Origin: an uncultured Lachnospiraceae bacterium
Lineage (GTDB): Bacteria; Bacillota; Clostridia; Lachnospirales; Lachnospiraceae
Direction of reading: 5' to 3'
Assembly (NCBI GenBank): GCA_910584325.1
Contig: CAJTZH010000061.1
Coordinates: 1 to 16,849 of the forward strand
DNA length: 16,849 bases
The notes below the pieces were generated by a model, which was not told the DNA's origin, did no database searches, and worked only from the letters and a program-made list of their open reading frames with translations. A program made the translations under genes and the position numbers. This document shows positions 1 through 7,896 of this stretch, piece by piece (the first letter of the stretch is position 1; every line of letters begins with the position of its first letter).

Positions 1-661
1 CGTAACCGCTTCTTGTATTATTACAGCTTACTACGTTGGCGCCTCTTGCCACCAGTTCCGGTTTGATAAAGTTCATTCCTCCCATTCCTCTTCCTGAATA
101 AAACTGACGGATATGACCGTTCTCGTCCCTTCCGTACAAATTATCGTATGCCCCCACCGTGATAATCCTCCGGCAGCTTCCCGGAATGCCGATGGTACCT
201 TCTTTCGGTCCGTCGTTTCCCGCCGCCGTGACAACAACGATGCCCTCTTTCCACATCTGTTCCACGGCAAGCATCAGCGGATGTTCGTCTTCGTCACCAT
301 GACCGCCCTGCGCCACGGATATATTTGCCACACGGATATTATAACGTCTTCTGTTCGTAAGAACCCACTCAATCCCACGCAGTGCACCCGCTACTTTACC
401 CCTGCCGTTTTGTCCTAATATCTTAACGCCGATTAGTTCCGCCTCAATGGCATATCCTATGTTTTTGCCCTTGGAAGCGGCGCCGTTTCCCGCGATAATT
501 CCGGATACATGACTGCCGTGGGAATTATCGTCATACGCTCTTCTCCGTCCTGAAACCGCATCAAAAAAAGCTGTAATTCTCCCGTCAAAATCCATATGTG
601 GATAAATTCCCGTATCCAGAACGGCTACGCCAATCCCTTTTCCGGTTAATTCATGAAACAT
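1..661 (-). CDS. S8 (subtilisin-like) serine peptidase, 3' part cut by window edge
   Basis: 220 codons of a subtilase catalytic domain are visible. The catalytic Asp is in VAVLDTG (D16), the catalytic His in HGSHVSG (H48), and the oxyanion Asn in TAAGNDG (N149). The Ser-containing GTSMA box would come shortly after the last visible residue, beyond the window's left edge. The reading frame opens directly into the catalytic core with no signal peptide or propeptide, as in intracellular-type or clostridial S8 peptidases. The start is ATG at 661: it has a GGGGGA ribosome binding site 8-9 nt upstream, whereas the in-frame GTG at 694 has none. The gene follows the two esterases on the same strand with a 43-nt gap, so it is probably the third gene of that operon. 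Peptidase identity is firm; substrate and location are unknown. Confidence 0.9.
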   Translation of the reverse strand, partial: MFHELTGKGIGVAVLDTGIYPHMDFDGRITAFFDAVSGRRRAYDDNSHGSHVSGIIAGNGAASKGKNIGYAIEAELIGVKILGQNGRGKVAGALRGIEWVLTNRRRYNIRVANISVAQGGHGDEDEHPLMLAVEQMWKEGIVVVTAAGNDGPKEGTIGIPGSCRRIITVGAYDNLYGRDENGHIRQFYSGRGMGGMNFIKPELVARGANVVSCNNTRSGY

Positions 662-704
662 GCGAATACTTCCCCCATCGTGTCCTGCCGACACGCAATC
701 TTTA

Positions 705-1472
705 CTATATCATATTCGCAAGAAAATTATTAAGTTCCTGTTCCCAGAATTTCCATTCGTGCCCATATTCGTCCATCTGGTGGTAAACGTAGGCATAGTC
801 TTTATTGTCTATCTCCTCAAAGCATTGCTTTACCAGAAGATTCATGGAAAGCCACGGGTCCTTTCCCCCGCATGCATGATAAATCCTTGGCTTTACCCGG
901 TCTGTCTTTGCAAGCTCTCTTGCCAGATATTTAATGGAAAACTCTGTATCATGGATATCGACAGCTCCAAACATCCGCACGCGCGGATTCATCTGCCCTT
1001 TTGGAAACGCCTTTGGCACCGCGTCCGCCTTATCGCCTGCCGAAAATGCCCCTATCGCCGCATAATTCTCGGGATACTTTAACCCCAGATAAAAACATCC
1101 GTAACCGCCGTTAGACAGACCCGCAATAAAGTTATCCTCCCTTGCCGACGAAAACACGGAAAATGTGTTCCAGATAATCCGCGGCAGTTCTTCTCCCAAG
1201 TATGTACCGTACTTAAGCCCATAAGGCATATCGACAAAACAGGAATCATTCGCATTTACAAGAACCATTCCGATATGATACCGCTCGGACAGCTCAATTA
1301 AATCTGTATGATACAGCCATTCATTCTGATCGCCGCTCCCTCCGTGACACAGCCACAGTACCTTTAATTTCTCTGTCTCTGCCGCATTAAAAACTCCGTC
1401 GGGAAAGATGATATTGCATTCCATCAATGATTTCAACGTATCGGAAGAATGTGAAAATCTGATAACCGCCAT
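705..1472 (-). CDS. Esterase D/tributyrin esterase-type alpha/beta hydrolase (copy 1)
   Basis: The 255-aa protein has the alpha/beta hydrolase layout of the PF00756 (esterase D/EstA/acetyl-xylan-esterase-like) family. An HGGSGD oxyanion-loop motif lies at residues 43-48 and a nucleophile elbow GLSNGG gives Ser120. A probable acid Asp205 sits in GGKD and a probable His238 in YGHEW near the end. There is no signal peptide, so a cytoplasmic location is likely. The natural substrate is probably a short-chain acyl ester such as an acetylated sugar, but this is inference from the family. The ATG follows the TAA of the upstream paralogue with no gap, and an AGGGAGGTG ribosome binding site lies inside the end of that gene, so the two are translated from one transcript. 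It is clearly homologous to its neighbour at 1473-2234. Confidence 0.85.
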   Translation of the reverse strand: MAVIRFSHSSDTLKSLMECNIIFPDGVFNAAETEKLKVLWLCHGGSGDQNEWLYHTDLIELSERYHIGMVLVNANDSCFVDMPYGLKYGTYLGEELPRIIWNTFSVFSSAREDNFIAGLSNGGYGCFYLGLKYPENYAAIGAFSAGDKADAVPKAFPKGQMNPRVRMFGAVDIHDTEFSIKYLARELAKTDRVKPRIYHACGGKDPWLSMNLLVKQCFEEIDNKDYAYVYHQMDEYGHEWKFWEQELNNFLANMI

Positions 1473-2234
1473 TTAAAACACCTCCCTGTAATTGGTTTCA
1501 CCACAGAACCATGCCACTGCCGCCTTTAGCGAATCATTCCAGAAATACCAGGTATGTCCGCCTTTTTTATGGAGAAACTCCATTGGATAATCCGCGCAAA
1601 ACGCCCGGTAAAACGCCTCATTGTCCGCAAAAAGACAATCATCGTCACCGCAGGTCAGAAGCACCGGTATGGATGCCGCTTCCTGCTTGTTCTTTGAAAA
1701 CAGCCAGTATAAATCATTGTCGGATTCTATCAGATTCTTCTTGTCGCCAAAAACCAGAGCCGTATCGACCATCTTAACCTCATCATACGCGATATTCACA
1801 TCCACTGCACCGCTGAAAGACGCAATATACCCGAATAAATCCTTTCTTGTAAGACCGCAGCGCAGCGCGCCGTACCCTCCCATCGAGCATCCGGCAATCA
1901 TCCAGTCCGTCCTCTTTCGTGACACGGGAAGGAGCTTTGTAATCACGTTGGGCAGTTCCTGACAAACAAAATCCATATACGCATAACCATTATATGTATT
2001 GACATAAAATGAATTCTTCACGGACGGCATCACAATACAAAGATTGCGCTCTGACGCATAACAAGCCGCCTGTGAACGCAAAAGCCATGACGTTCTGTCG
2101 CCTGCCCCGCCGTGCAGCAGAAATACGACCTTGCATCTTTCCCTCTCATCATTATCATACTGCGGTGTAAGCACATACAGCTCAACCGGCATATTTAATT
2201 TTTCCGAACGATAATTCAAACTTAACCAAGCCAT
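1473..2234 (-). CDS. Esterase D/tributyrin esterase-type alpha/beta hydrolase (copy 2)
   Basis: The 253-aa protein is a paralogue of the downstream gene. HGGAGD lies at residues 41-46, the nucleophile elbow GCSMGGYG gives Ser117, an Asp lies in CGDDD (197-199), and His227 is in GGHTWYFW. The GxSMGGYG elbow is the form typical of tributyrin esterase and feruloyl/acetyl esterases in the PF00756 family. There is no signal peptide. It is the first gene of the minus-strand set esterase-esterase-S8 peptidase. The ATG at 2234 has a GGAGG site 6 nt upstream, and a candidate promoter lies at 2342-2370. Hydrolysis of acyl groups from sugars or polysaccharide fragments is plausible given the divergent O-acyltransferase pair, but that link is inference. 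Confidence 0.85.
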   Translation of the reverse strand: MAWLSLNYRSEKLNMPVELYVLTPQYDNDERERCKVVFLLHGGAGDRTSWLLRSQAACYASERNLCIVMPSVKNSFYVNTYNGYAYMDFVCQELPNVITKLLPVSRKRTDWMIAGCSMGGYGALRCGLTRKDLFGYIASFSGAVDVNIAYDEVKMVDTALVFGDKKNLIESDNDLYWLFSKNKQEAASIPVLLTCGDDDCLFADNEAFYRAFCADYPMEFLHKKGGHTWYFWNDSLKAAVAWFCGETNYREVF

Positions 2235-2341
2235 GTTCCACCTCCGTTTTTATGGGTATAAGCAGTTAATAAACTACAAAAGAAACCGAATCGCGGTTGC
2301 TGAATCTTAAAGAGTACTCTGACAAATTGTTGTCTGAACAA

Positions 2342-2370
2342 ATTTTACCATATCCGGAAATAAAACACAA
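2342..2370 (-). promoter_or_regulatory. Candidate sigma-A promoter of the esterase operon
   Basis: On the minus strand a -10 box TAAAAT (2347-2342), preceded by the extended TG-N element, lies 17 nt from a weak -35 TTGTGT (2370-2365). This is about 107 nt upstream of the esterase ATG. The -35 matches the consensus at only three positions, so the call rests mainly on the -10. Confidence 0.4.
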
Positions 2371-2377
2371 TAAAATT

Positions 2378-2405
2378 TTGTAATATCACCTTTGTGTGGT
2401 ATACT
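2378..2405 (+). promoter_or_regulatory. Sigma-A promoter of the MBOAT/SGNH pair
   Basis: The -35 TTGTAA (2378-2383), a 16-nt spacer and the -10 TATACT (2400-2405) are present, with an extended TGG immediately before the -10. The AAGGAG ribosome binding site (2421-2426) and the ATG at 2437 follow at normal distances. The promoter lies back-to-back with the esterase promoter, and the two -35 regions are close or abutting. Confidence 0.6.
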
Positions 2406-2436
2406 ATTGGAAGAATATTGAAGGAGAACACAGCCG

Positions 2437-3915
2437 ATGTTATTTAATTCCATGGATTTTCTGATATTTTTTCCGATTGTCACACTCATTTATTTCGTGA
2501 TGCCCAAAAAGTTAAAAACCGTATGGCTTTTGATTTCCAGTTACTATTTTTACATGTGCTGGAATCCGAAATACGCCGTTTTAATCGCGTTTTCCACGGT
2601 CATAACATATTTAAGCGGTCTTGCTCTTTCCTATGTCTGCGGCATGAAAAACATTTCCTCCGATAAGCGTAATTTTTATAAAAAATGGATTGTCGCCGCA
2701 AGCTTTATTTCCAATCTTGGAATTTTAGCGGTCTTTAAATACGCGGATTTTTTCCTGACAAATATATACGACCTGTTTTCCGCCCTGGGCTTTACTATCA
2801 CAGAGCGCACGTTGGATTTACTGCTTCCTGTAGGTATTTCGTTTTACACATTTCAGGCGCTTGGCTATACGATTGACGTTTACCGGGGCGGCATTTGTGC
2901 CGAAAAAAACTTTATCCGCTACGCGCTGTTCGTCTCGTTTTTTCCACAGCTTGTCGCCGGACCGATTGAGCGTACCCCGAATCTTCTGACGCAGATTCAG
3001 CAGATGGAAAAGAAAACGCTCTGGAACTGGGACAATATCTGCAACGGTTTGTTTTTAATGCTCTGGGGGTTTTTCCAGAAGCTTGTAATTGCTGACCGCG
3101 CCGCCATTGTGGTCAACACCGTCTACAATCAATACACGGAATATGGTTTCATCGGCATTTCACTGGCGACATTTCTCTTTGCGTTTCAGGTATACTGCGA
3201 CTTCGACGGTTATACCAACATTGCCCGCGGCGCGGCCCGGGTACTTGGAATCCGTCTGATGAAGAACTTTAAACAGCCGTATTTTGCCGTAAACATCCGG
3301 GACTTCTGGCGCAGATGGCACATTTCGCTGACCTCTTGGTTTACGGACTATCTGTATATTCCGCTCGGCGGCAGCCGTAAAGGAACGTTTTGCCATCTTC
3401 TCAACATTATAATTGTATTTGCAGTCAGCGGACTGTGGCACGGCGCAAGCTGGAATTTTGTTGTATGGGGACTGCTCCACGCTGCTTTTCAGTGCGCCGG
3501 AATCCTTAAGCATAAACTGACCGGTCATAAGGAAAAAACACTGTCCGGCAGCGCGCGCCTGCGCAAAACAGTCATAACATTTATTCTGACGGATTTCGCG
3601 TGGCTGTTTTTCCGCGCCGACAATTTAAGCCACGCTTTCTCGCTGCTGCGCCAGATGGTTTCTAATATATGGCTTTATACGCCCGGCTCGTTCGGACTGG
3701 AACCGTCCGGATTTACAATTCTTATTGTCGCGCTGATTGTTCTTTTCATCGTCGACTGGCTGCACGAGAAGAACATTGATATATTCGTCCGGCTGATGAA
3801 ACAGGAGCTGTGGTTTCGCTATGCCGTCTGTCTTACACTCATCTGGGCGGTTATTCTACTGGGCGTTTACGGTACTGCCTACACCTCGAGCCAGTTTATC
3901 TATTTTCAGTTTTAG
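2437..3915 (+). CDS. MBOAT family membrane-bound O-acyltransferase (AlgI/DltB-like)
   Basis: The 492-aa polytopic membrane protein has many hydrophobic segments, beginning with residues 7-25. Signature stretches are FFPQLVAGPIERT (168-180) and DFWRRWHISLTSWF (289-302), the latter with His295, followed by YLYIPLGGSRKG. SGLWHGASWNFVVWG contains the invariant His335. These are the two conserved His-containing motifs of AlgI/DltB-type MBOAT enzymes, which move an acyl group (usually acetyl) across the membrane onto a sugar polymer. Length and motif order match the AlgI group. The gene ends at 3915 and the SGNH partner starts 12 nt later, so they form an operon. The acceptor polymer cannot be told from this window, because no polymer biosynthesis genes are nearby. 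Confidence 0.93.
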   Translation: MLFNSMDFLIFFPIVTLIYFVMPKKLKTVWLLISSYYFYMCWNPKYAVLIAFSTVITYLSGLALSYVCGMKNISSDKRNFYKKWIVAASFISNLGILAVFKYADFFLTNIYDLFSALGFTITERTLDLLLPVGISFYTFQALGYTIDVYRGGICAEKNFIRYALFVSFFPQLVAGPIERTPNLLTQIQQMEKKTLWNWDNICNGLFLMLWGFFQKLVIADRAAIVVNTVYNQYTEYGFIGISLATFLFAFQVYCDFDGYTNIARGAARVLGIRLMKNFKQPYFAVNIRDFWRRWHISLTSWFTDYLYIPLGGSRKGTFCHLLNIIIVFAVSGLWHGASWNFVVWGLLHAAFQCAGILKHKLTGHKEKTLSGSARLRKTVITFILTDFAWLFFRADNLSHAFSLLRQMVSNIWLYTPGSFGLEPSGFTILIVALIVLFIVDWLHEKNIDIFVRLMKQELWFRYAVCLTLIWAVILLGVYGTAYTSSQFIYFQF

Positions 3916-3927
3916 GAGGCAATGCTT

Positions 3928-5244
3928 ATGAAATACCTGAAACGTTTTTGTTCCATTTTATTCTTACTGGCCGCCATGTTTACACTCAATGAACTGTTCC
4001 GTTTTCTGCTCATTGATGACAGAGCGTCTTATACGAGAGTCATGATGCATGAACTATACAGTCAGGAAGAAAATATTGACGTCTTGTTTTTAGGCTCTTC
4101 ACACTGCTTTCATTCTCTGGAGCCTGCTGCTGCGGACGTTGTTTTCGGCGCAAATACATTTAACGCCGGAACGTCGCTCCAGCCTCTCGACGCGTCCTAC
4201 GCCCTTTTAAAGGAAGCGGATAAAACAAATGCGTTAAAGGAAGTCTATGTGGAGCTATACTATGGGATTACCAACGAAATCTACGAAAACCGCACGGATT
4301 TAACCTCCGTTTATCTCGTTTCGGATTACATGAAACACTCCGTGAACCGCGTCGCGTTTCTATTGAATGCAAGCAGTCCCGACTACTATGTCAACAGTTT
4401 TGTCCTGGGACGGCGCAATTACGAAAAACTGCTTGACTTTCCGTGGCTCTTTGAAAATATTACGTTTAAACGCACGCCGTTTTACCGCACATTCCAATAT
4501 GTTTCGGGACGCGGCGAGGAATATCTCGGAAAAGGGTTTGTGGGAAGTACCATTACCATGGAAAACAGCGGGATTTACTGCGATTATTCGGAACCGGTCA
4601 TCGTTGAGGGCTACATTTCCGACGACAGCACAAACTATATCCATAAAATCATCGATTACTGTAAAAAACACGATATCCAACTGACTTTTTATACGGCTCC
4701 CATGGAAGATTTGGTATTGTCGGCGATTGATTATGATTCTTATATCCGCCAGATTAACGCGCTTCTTGAGGACACAGGCGTAACTTATTATGATTTCAAC
4801 CTCTGCGACCCAAAAATTTTATCTCTTGGCGCCGCCGATTTTATGGATTTGAACCATTTGAATTTAAATGGCGCGAAAAAGTTTACCACCGTCTTTTCAC
4901 AATTTTTTACCGGCGCTTTAGACGACAGCATTTTTTTTGAAACGTACCATGCAAAACTGGATTCGATGACGGATACGCCCGTTCTCGGACTCGTTCTGTT
5001 AGAAACAGAAAACGAAGAGATTGATACAAAACGAACATGGGAAATCACACCGGCGCTTACCGCGCCTGTGGAACTGGAATATGAAATTACCGTTTTCTCC
5101 GATACCTTCGGTGAAATCATAGTTCAGGAATATAATGATTCCCGTGTCGTTTCTGTTGAAAAAGACGACACGGGACGTATTCAGGTTCTGGCACGCATCA
5201 AAGGAAGCGAAGATATCGCCGCCAAAGCTGTGATGAAATATTAG
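3928..5244 (+). CDS. Membrane-anchored SGNH/DltD/AlgJ-like protein, partner of the MBOAT
   Basis: The 438-aa protein has an N-terminal signal anchor (about residues 5-28) and an extracytoplasmic domain. It carries an LFLGSSH block (residues 54-59 region), corresponding to the GDS/GSS nucleophile motif. A distal DLNHLN motif with Asp306 and His309 supplies the Asp-x-x-His pair of SGNH enzymes. A beta-rich tail of about 100 residues follows. In AlgI/AlgJ, DltB/DltD and similar pairs this type of protein receives or transfers the acyl group on the outer face. I chose ATG 3928 over ATG 3922: the AGGAGG at 3914-3919 is 8 nt from 3928 but only 2 nt from 3922. The site overlaps the stop codon of the MBOAT gene, which implies translational coupling. 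Confidence 0.85.
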   Translation: MKYLKRFCSILFLLAAMFTLNELFRFLLIDDRASYTRVMMHELYSQEENIDVLFLGSSHCFHSLEPAAADVVFGANTFNAGTSLQPLDASYALLKEADKTNALKEVYVELYYGITNEIYENRTDLTSVYLVSDYMKHSVNRVAFLLNASSPDYYVNSFVLGRRNYEKLLDFPWLFENITFKRTPFYRTFQYVSGRGEEYLGKGFVGSTITMENSGIYCDYSEPVIVEGYISDDSTNYIHKIIDYCKKHDIQLTFYTAPMEDLVLSAIDYDSYIRQINALLEDTGVTYYDFNLCDPKILSLGAADFMDLNHLNLNGAKKFTTVFSQFFTGALDDSIFFETYHAKLDSMTDTPVLGLVLLETENEEIDTKRTWEITPALTAPVELEYEITVFSDTFGEIIVQEYNDSRVVSVEKDDTGRIQVLARIKGSEDIAAKAVMKY

Positions 5245-5283
5245 ATGAAAATATACTTTGATACGCGCAAATCCTGTATTTTA

Positions 5284-6171
5284 TTATGATATTTTTTTAT
5301 ATTTGCCAAACAGCGTTTTCTTAAATTTTGCCAGCGCCTTATCCGCGTTGGGACCGTAACCGGCATCCTTTGCCTGCTGATAAAACTTTACCGCCATCGT
5401 GTAATCCTTTGGTACGCCGTCTCCATACTCATAGGAATAAGCAAGGTTAAACATGCTGTTGGCGTCCCCTGATTCCACACCGCGCTGATACCATTCAATC
5501 ATCTTGTCCTTTTGTCCCAGCTTGTCATAATCATTACCGATATTGGCATAAAAACGCGGCGGAATTTCGCAATGTCTCTCCACGATTTCCACCAGCCTGA
5601 CTGCGGCGGCAATGTCTACCAAAACTTCGTTTGTTCCGTCTCTTCTGGATATGTAGGCGTTCCTAAACGCGGGAATAAATCCTTTATCCGCCGCTTTATC
5701 GAACCATTTTACGCCTGCCATAGAATTTTCCTTTCTTGAGGAAAGCGCGTATTTTGGAAGGGAAACAATATCTCCCCAGAAATATACAAGCCCCACCGCG
5801 TACATCGCAAGCGCGTTTCCCGACTCCGCCATTTTAACGGCTTCCTCAAACGCCTGCTCATGCGTCACTTTCATAAACGGCTGTACAGCCTTTAAGTGGC
5901 TAAACCGGTCCGCGCCGAGTATGGCAAGACTGCTTCCGAGCTCCGCGCCTCTCTGTGATAACTCCAACGCCTTCTTATCATTTTCCTTACTGTCCGGCAG
6001 TCCGCTGTCGCCCCATGCATAGCATCTGGCAAGCACATAATACGCGTCCGGTTCGTTGTTGGCGGCGGCCTTTTCAATCAGCGACACTGCCTCCGGATAT
6101 TTGCTCTTATCATTCTGATGATATAAGAGCTTGATTCCTTTCTCCAGTTCGTTTGAATAAAAAATTCCCAT
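5284..6171 (-). CDS. Sel1-like repeat protein
   Basis: The 295-aa protein is built of helical Sel1/TPR-type repeats. Recognisable units include EPDAYYVLARCYAWGDSG (about 40-57), ALAMYAVGLVYFWGD (about 120-134) and ANSMFNLAYSYEYGDGVPKD (about 237-256), each followed by an A..Y/W..A helix and the AGYGPN-type turn. There is no signal peptide or membrane segment, so it is likely a cytoplasmic scaffold for protein-protein contacts. Its partner is unknown. It has its own promoter (6219-6247) and an AAGGAG site 7 nt before the ATG. It converges on the SGNH gene with 39 nt between the stop codons and no obvious terminator. Confidence 0.85.
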   Translation of the reverse strand: MGIFYSNELEKGIKLLYHQNDKSKYPEAVSLIEKAAANNEPDAYYVLARCYAWGDSGLPDSKENDKKALELSQRGAELGSSLAILGADRFSHLKAVQPFMKVTHEQAFEEAVKMAESGNALAMYAVGLVYFWGDIVSLPKYALSSRKENSMAGVKWFDKAADKGFIPAFRNAYISRRDGTNEVLVDIAAAVRLVEIVERHCEIPPRFYANIGNDYDKLGQKDKMIEWYQRGVESGDANSMFNLAYSYEYGDGVPKDYTMAVKFYQQAKDAGYGPNADKALAKFKKTLFGKYKKIS

Positions 6172-6218
6172 CGTTTCACTCCTTATACTTCTGTTTATGG
6201 TACAATCTTTATTCTATC

Positions 6219-6247
6219 ATTATATATGCCGCCGCAGGTGTTGTCAT
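6219..6247 (-). promoter_or_regulatory. Sigma-A promoter of the Sel1-repeat gene
   Basis: On the minus strand, -35 ATGACA (6247-6242; five of six consensus bases), a 17-nt spacer and a perfect -10 TATAAT (6224-6219) are seen. They lie about 48 nt upstream of the ATG at 6171 and downstream of the DUF2461 stop, so the Sel1 gene can be expressed independently of the genes before it. Confidence 0.65.
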
Positions 6248-6289
6248 CAAAATTATTCTTTTGTAAGTACTTTTTTCTGCCACGTCTTT

Positions 6290-6973
6290 TCACCGCTGCG
6301 GCATCTGAAAATCAGCAAGAGCCTTATTTAACAAATCATTAAACGGTTTCATGCGCTTAAAAATATCCACGGCACGGGAAATAAAAGCCGCTGCGTCCCG
6401 AAAATCCTCATCACGAAGACAGTATTCCAGATACCAGCTCTTGTACTTTAAAAACTCTGCCTGCGGATGGCCGCTGTCATAACCAGCTGGAACGTTTTTT
6501 AACGCCGTTCCTTTGACCGTAAAATATTCCGTAAATGCCGAATCGTTTATAACCGCGCTCCACTCATCAGGATGTTCTGAAATATAATCTCTTACCATCC
6601 GCGTCGCGTCCTTAAACATGTCCGCAAACAGACCGCCGCCCAAAAATGACTGATTACCCGGCTTTATCATCAAATAATACCCAACCGGAACCGGAAGTTT
6701 TCCCATCGAAGAAATATGGGCGCGGAAAGCCGGATTATACGGCGATTTATCGTGGGAAAACCGCGTGTCCCTGACCAGTTTAAATGTGAGTTCTTTCGGA
6801 ACGTTATGCAGAATACTTTCGTCAAATTTTCCGATTTCCAAAATAAGTTCCTGCAATACCGTCTCAAATTCGGCGTTTGCCTTCTGATAGTCGCTCTTAT
6901 GGTCATGATACCATTCCCGGTTATTATTCCGGCTCAATTCTGTTAAATAGTCTATGATAATCTGCGTATTCAT
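6290..6973 (-). CDS. DUF2461 (TIGR02453) family protein
   Basis: The 227-aa protein has the full-length pattern of the DUF2461 family. An N-terminal LTELSRNNNREWYHDHKSDY block is followed by KELTFKLVRDTRFSHDKSPYNP, then YYLMIKPGNQSFLGGGLF and a C-terminal helical part with YLEYCLRDEDF. The molecular role of the family is not established. There is no signal or membrane segment. The start ATG at 6973 has an AGGAG site upstream. Only 14 nt separate it from the stop of the sigma factor gene, so the two are almost certainly co-transcribed. Confidence 0.88.
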   Translation of the reverse strand: MNTQIIIDYLTELSRNNNREWYHDHKSDYQKANAEFETVLQELILEIGKFDESILHNVPKELTFKLVRDTRFSHDKSPYNPAFRAHISSMGKLPVPVGYYLMIKPGNQSFLGGGLFADMFKDATRMVRDYISEHPDEWSAVINDSAFTEYFTVKGTALKNVPAGYDSGHPQAEFLKYKSWYLEYCLRDEDFRDAAAFISRAVDIFKRMKPFNDLLNKALADFQMPQR

Positions 6974-6987
6974 TACTGCTCTCTCCT

Positions 6988-7839
6988 TTATGCGTTTTTA
7001 ATGACAGAAATCTGCGGGGAATTTAATACTTCCTGAATAAATTGTTTCATCCGTTCCGGTGAACGGTAAAATTTGCAAAAAGCAAACTGCTGCGACAAAT
7101 CATCGATTTCCTCCATCGCGTTCTTCACGTCAATCATCGCCTGCTCCGGAATTTCATCCGCATTCGCATATTCCGTCCGCGCCGGATTGATTCTGTGATT
7201 TTGTATCGCGTAATTGATTCTGTTTTTGCACCTGCATGTTCCACTGCCGTATTCACCACAGTACTGTCCGAGAAAATCAGCCATTTTCCGGCGGATTCTC
7301 GATAAACGCTGTCTGTAGTTTTCCGGCGTCATTTCCAGAATTTCTCCTGCCACACGGCTGTCAAGCCGAAACATCGTTCCCAGTATAAAAATACATCTGC
7401 TTTCCGTATCCAGACACTGAAGCATTACATTGGTGCAGGACATCTTCAGTTCCTGTTCCAGAAGCTCCTTTTCCACATTCTGGGTTAAATCCGGTACGTC
7501 ATGAATTTTGCCGTTCTCTATGTCGTCTCCGTAATATTCAAAACTAAGCGGACGGCTGGCAAACATATGCTTTTTGTAGTCTTTGAGATGATTCACGGCA
7601 ATGGCAAATACCCAGGTGGAAAATGCGCTATCGCCGCGAAATGAAGAAAGATGGGTTATCATCTTAAGCAGAATATCCTGCGTGGCATCCTCGGCATCCG
7701 CAAATGTGCCAAGCATGCGCAAAGACAGGTTAAAAACCAACTCCTGCATTTCGGCTACAAGTGTTTCAAGGGATACTTTATCCCCTGCTGTTGCTTTCTC
7801 AACAAGTTTTTGTAATTCTTCGTTCGTTTTTTTCGTCAT
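6988..7839 (-). CDS. ECF-type RNA polymerase sigma factor with Cys-rich C-terminal extension
   Basis: The 283-aa protein has a sigma-70 region 2 (about residues 24-95), with AEDATQDILLKM and FSTWVFAIAVNHLKDYKK covering the core-binding and -10 recognition helices. Region 4 (about 135-188) carries a helix-turn-helix, SRVAGEILEMTPENYRQRLSRIRRKM. Beyond region 4 an extension of about 95 residues begins with a Cys cluster (C194, C202, C204, in QYCGEYGSG then TCRC) that could bind metal. No anti-sigma gene is adjacent, so the extension may serve for regulation; that is inference. AGGAGGT lies 8 nt before the ATG. A poor TTGTCA/TCTAAT pair with 19-nt spacing sits in the 57-nt gap upstream, so it may also be read from the helicase transcript. 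Confidence 0.9.
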   Translation of the reverse strand: MTKKTNEELQKLVEKATAGDKVSLETLVAEMQELVFNLSLRMLGTFADAEDATQDILLKMITHLSSFRGDSAFSTWVFAIAVNHLKDYKKHMFASRPLSFEYYGDDIENGKIHDVPDLTQNVEKELLEQELKMSCTNVMLQCLDTESRCIFILGTMFRLDSRVAGEILEMTPENYRQRLSRIRRKMADFLGQYCGEYGSGTCRCKNRINYAIQNHRINPARTEYANADEIPEQAMIDVKNAMEEIDDLSQQFAFCKFYRSPERMKQFIQEVLNSPQISVIKNA

Positions 7840-7896
7840 TGTTTTTTACCTCCTGCTTAATTAGACTGCGAATGAAGCCTTTTGTGACAAAAAAAA

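Noticed and set aside
2310..2350. Near-palindrome AAATTGTT/AACAAATTT in the divergent esterase-MBOAT region
   Set aside because: The arms need a one-base gap and are nearly pure A/T, so an operator call is not supported.
7860..7890. TTGTCA/TCTAAT promoter-like pair upstream of the sigma factor gene
   Set aside because: The spacer is 19 nt and the -10 is poor. Co-transcription from the helicase gene explains the layout equally well.
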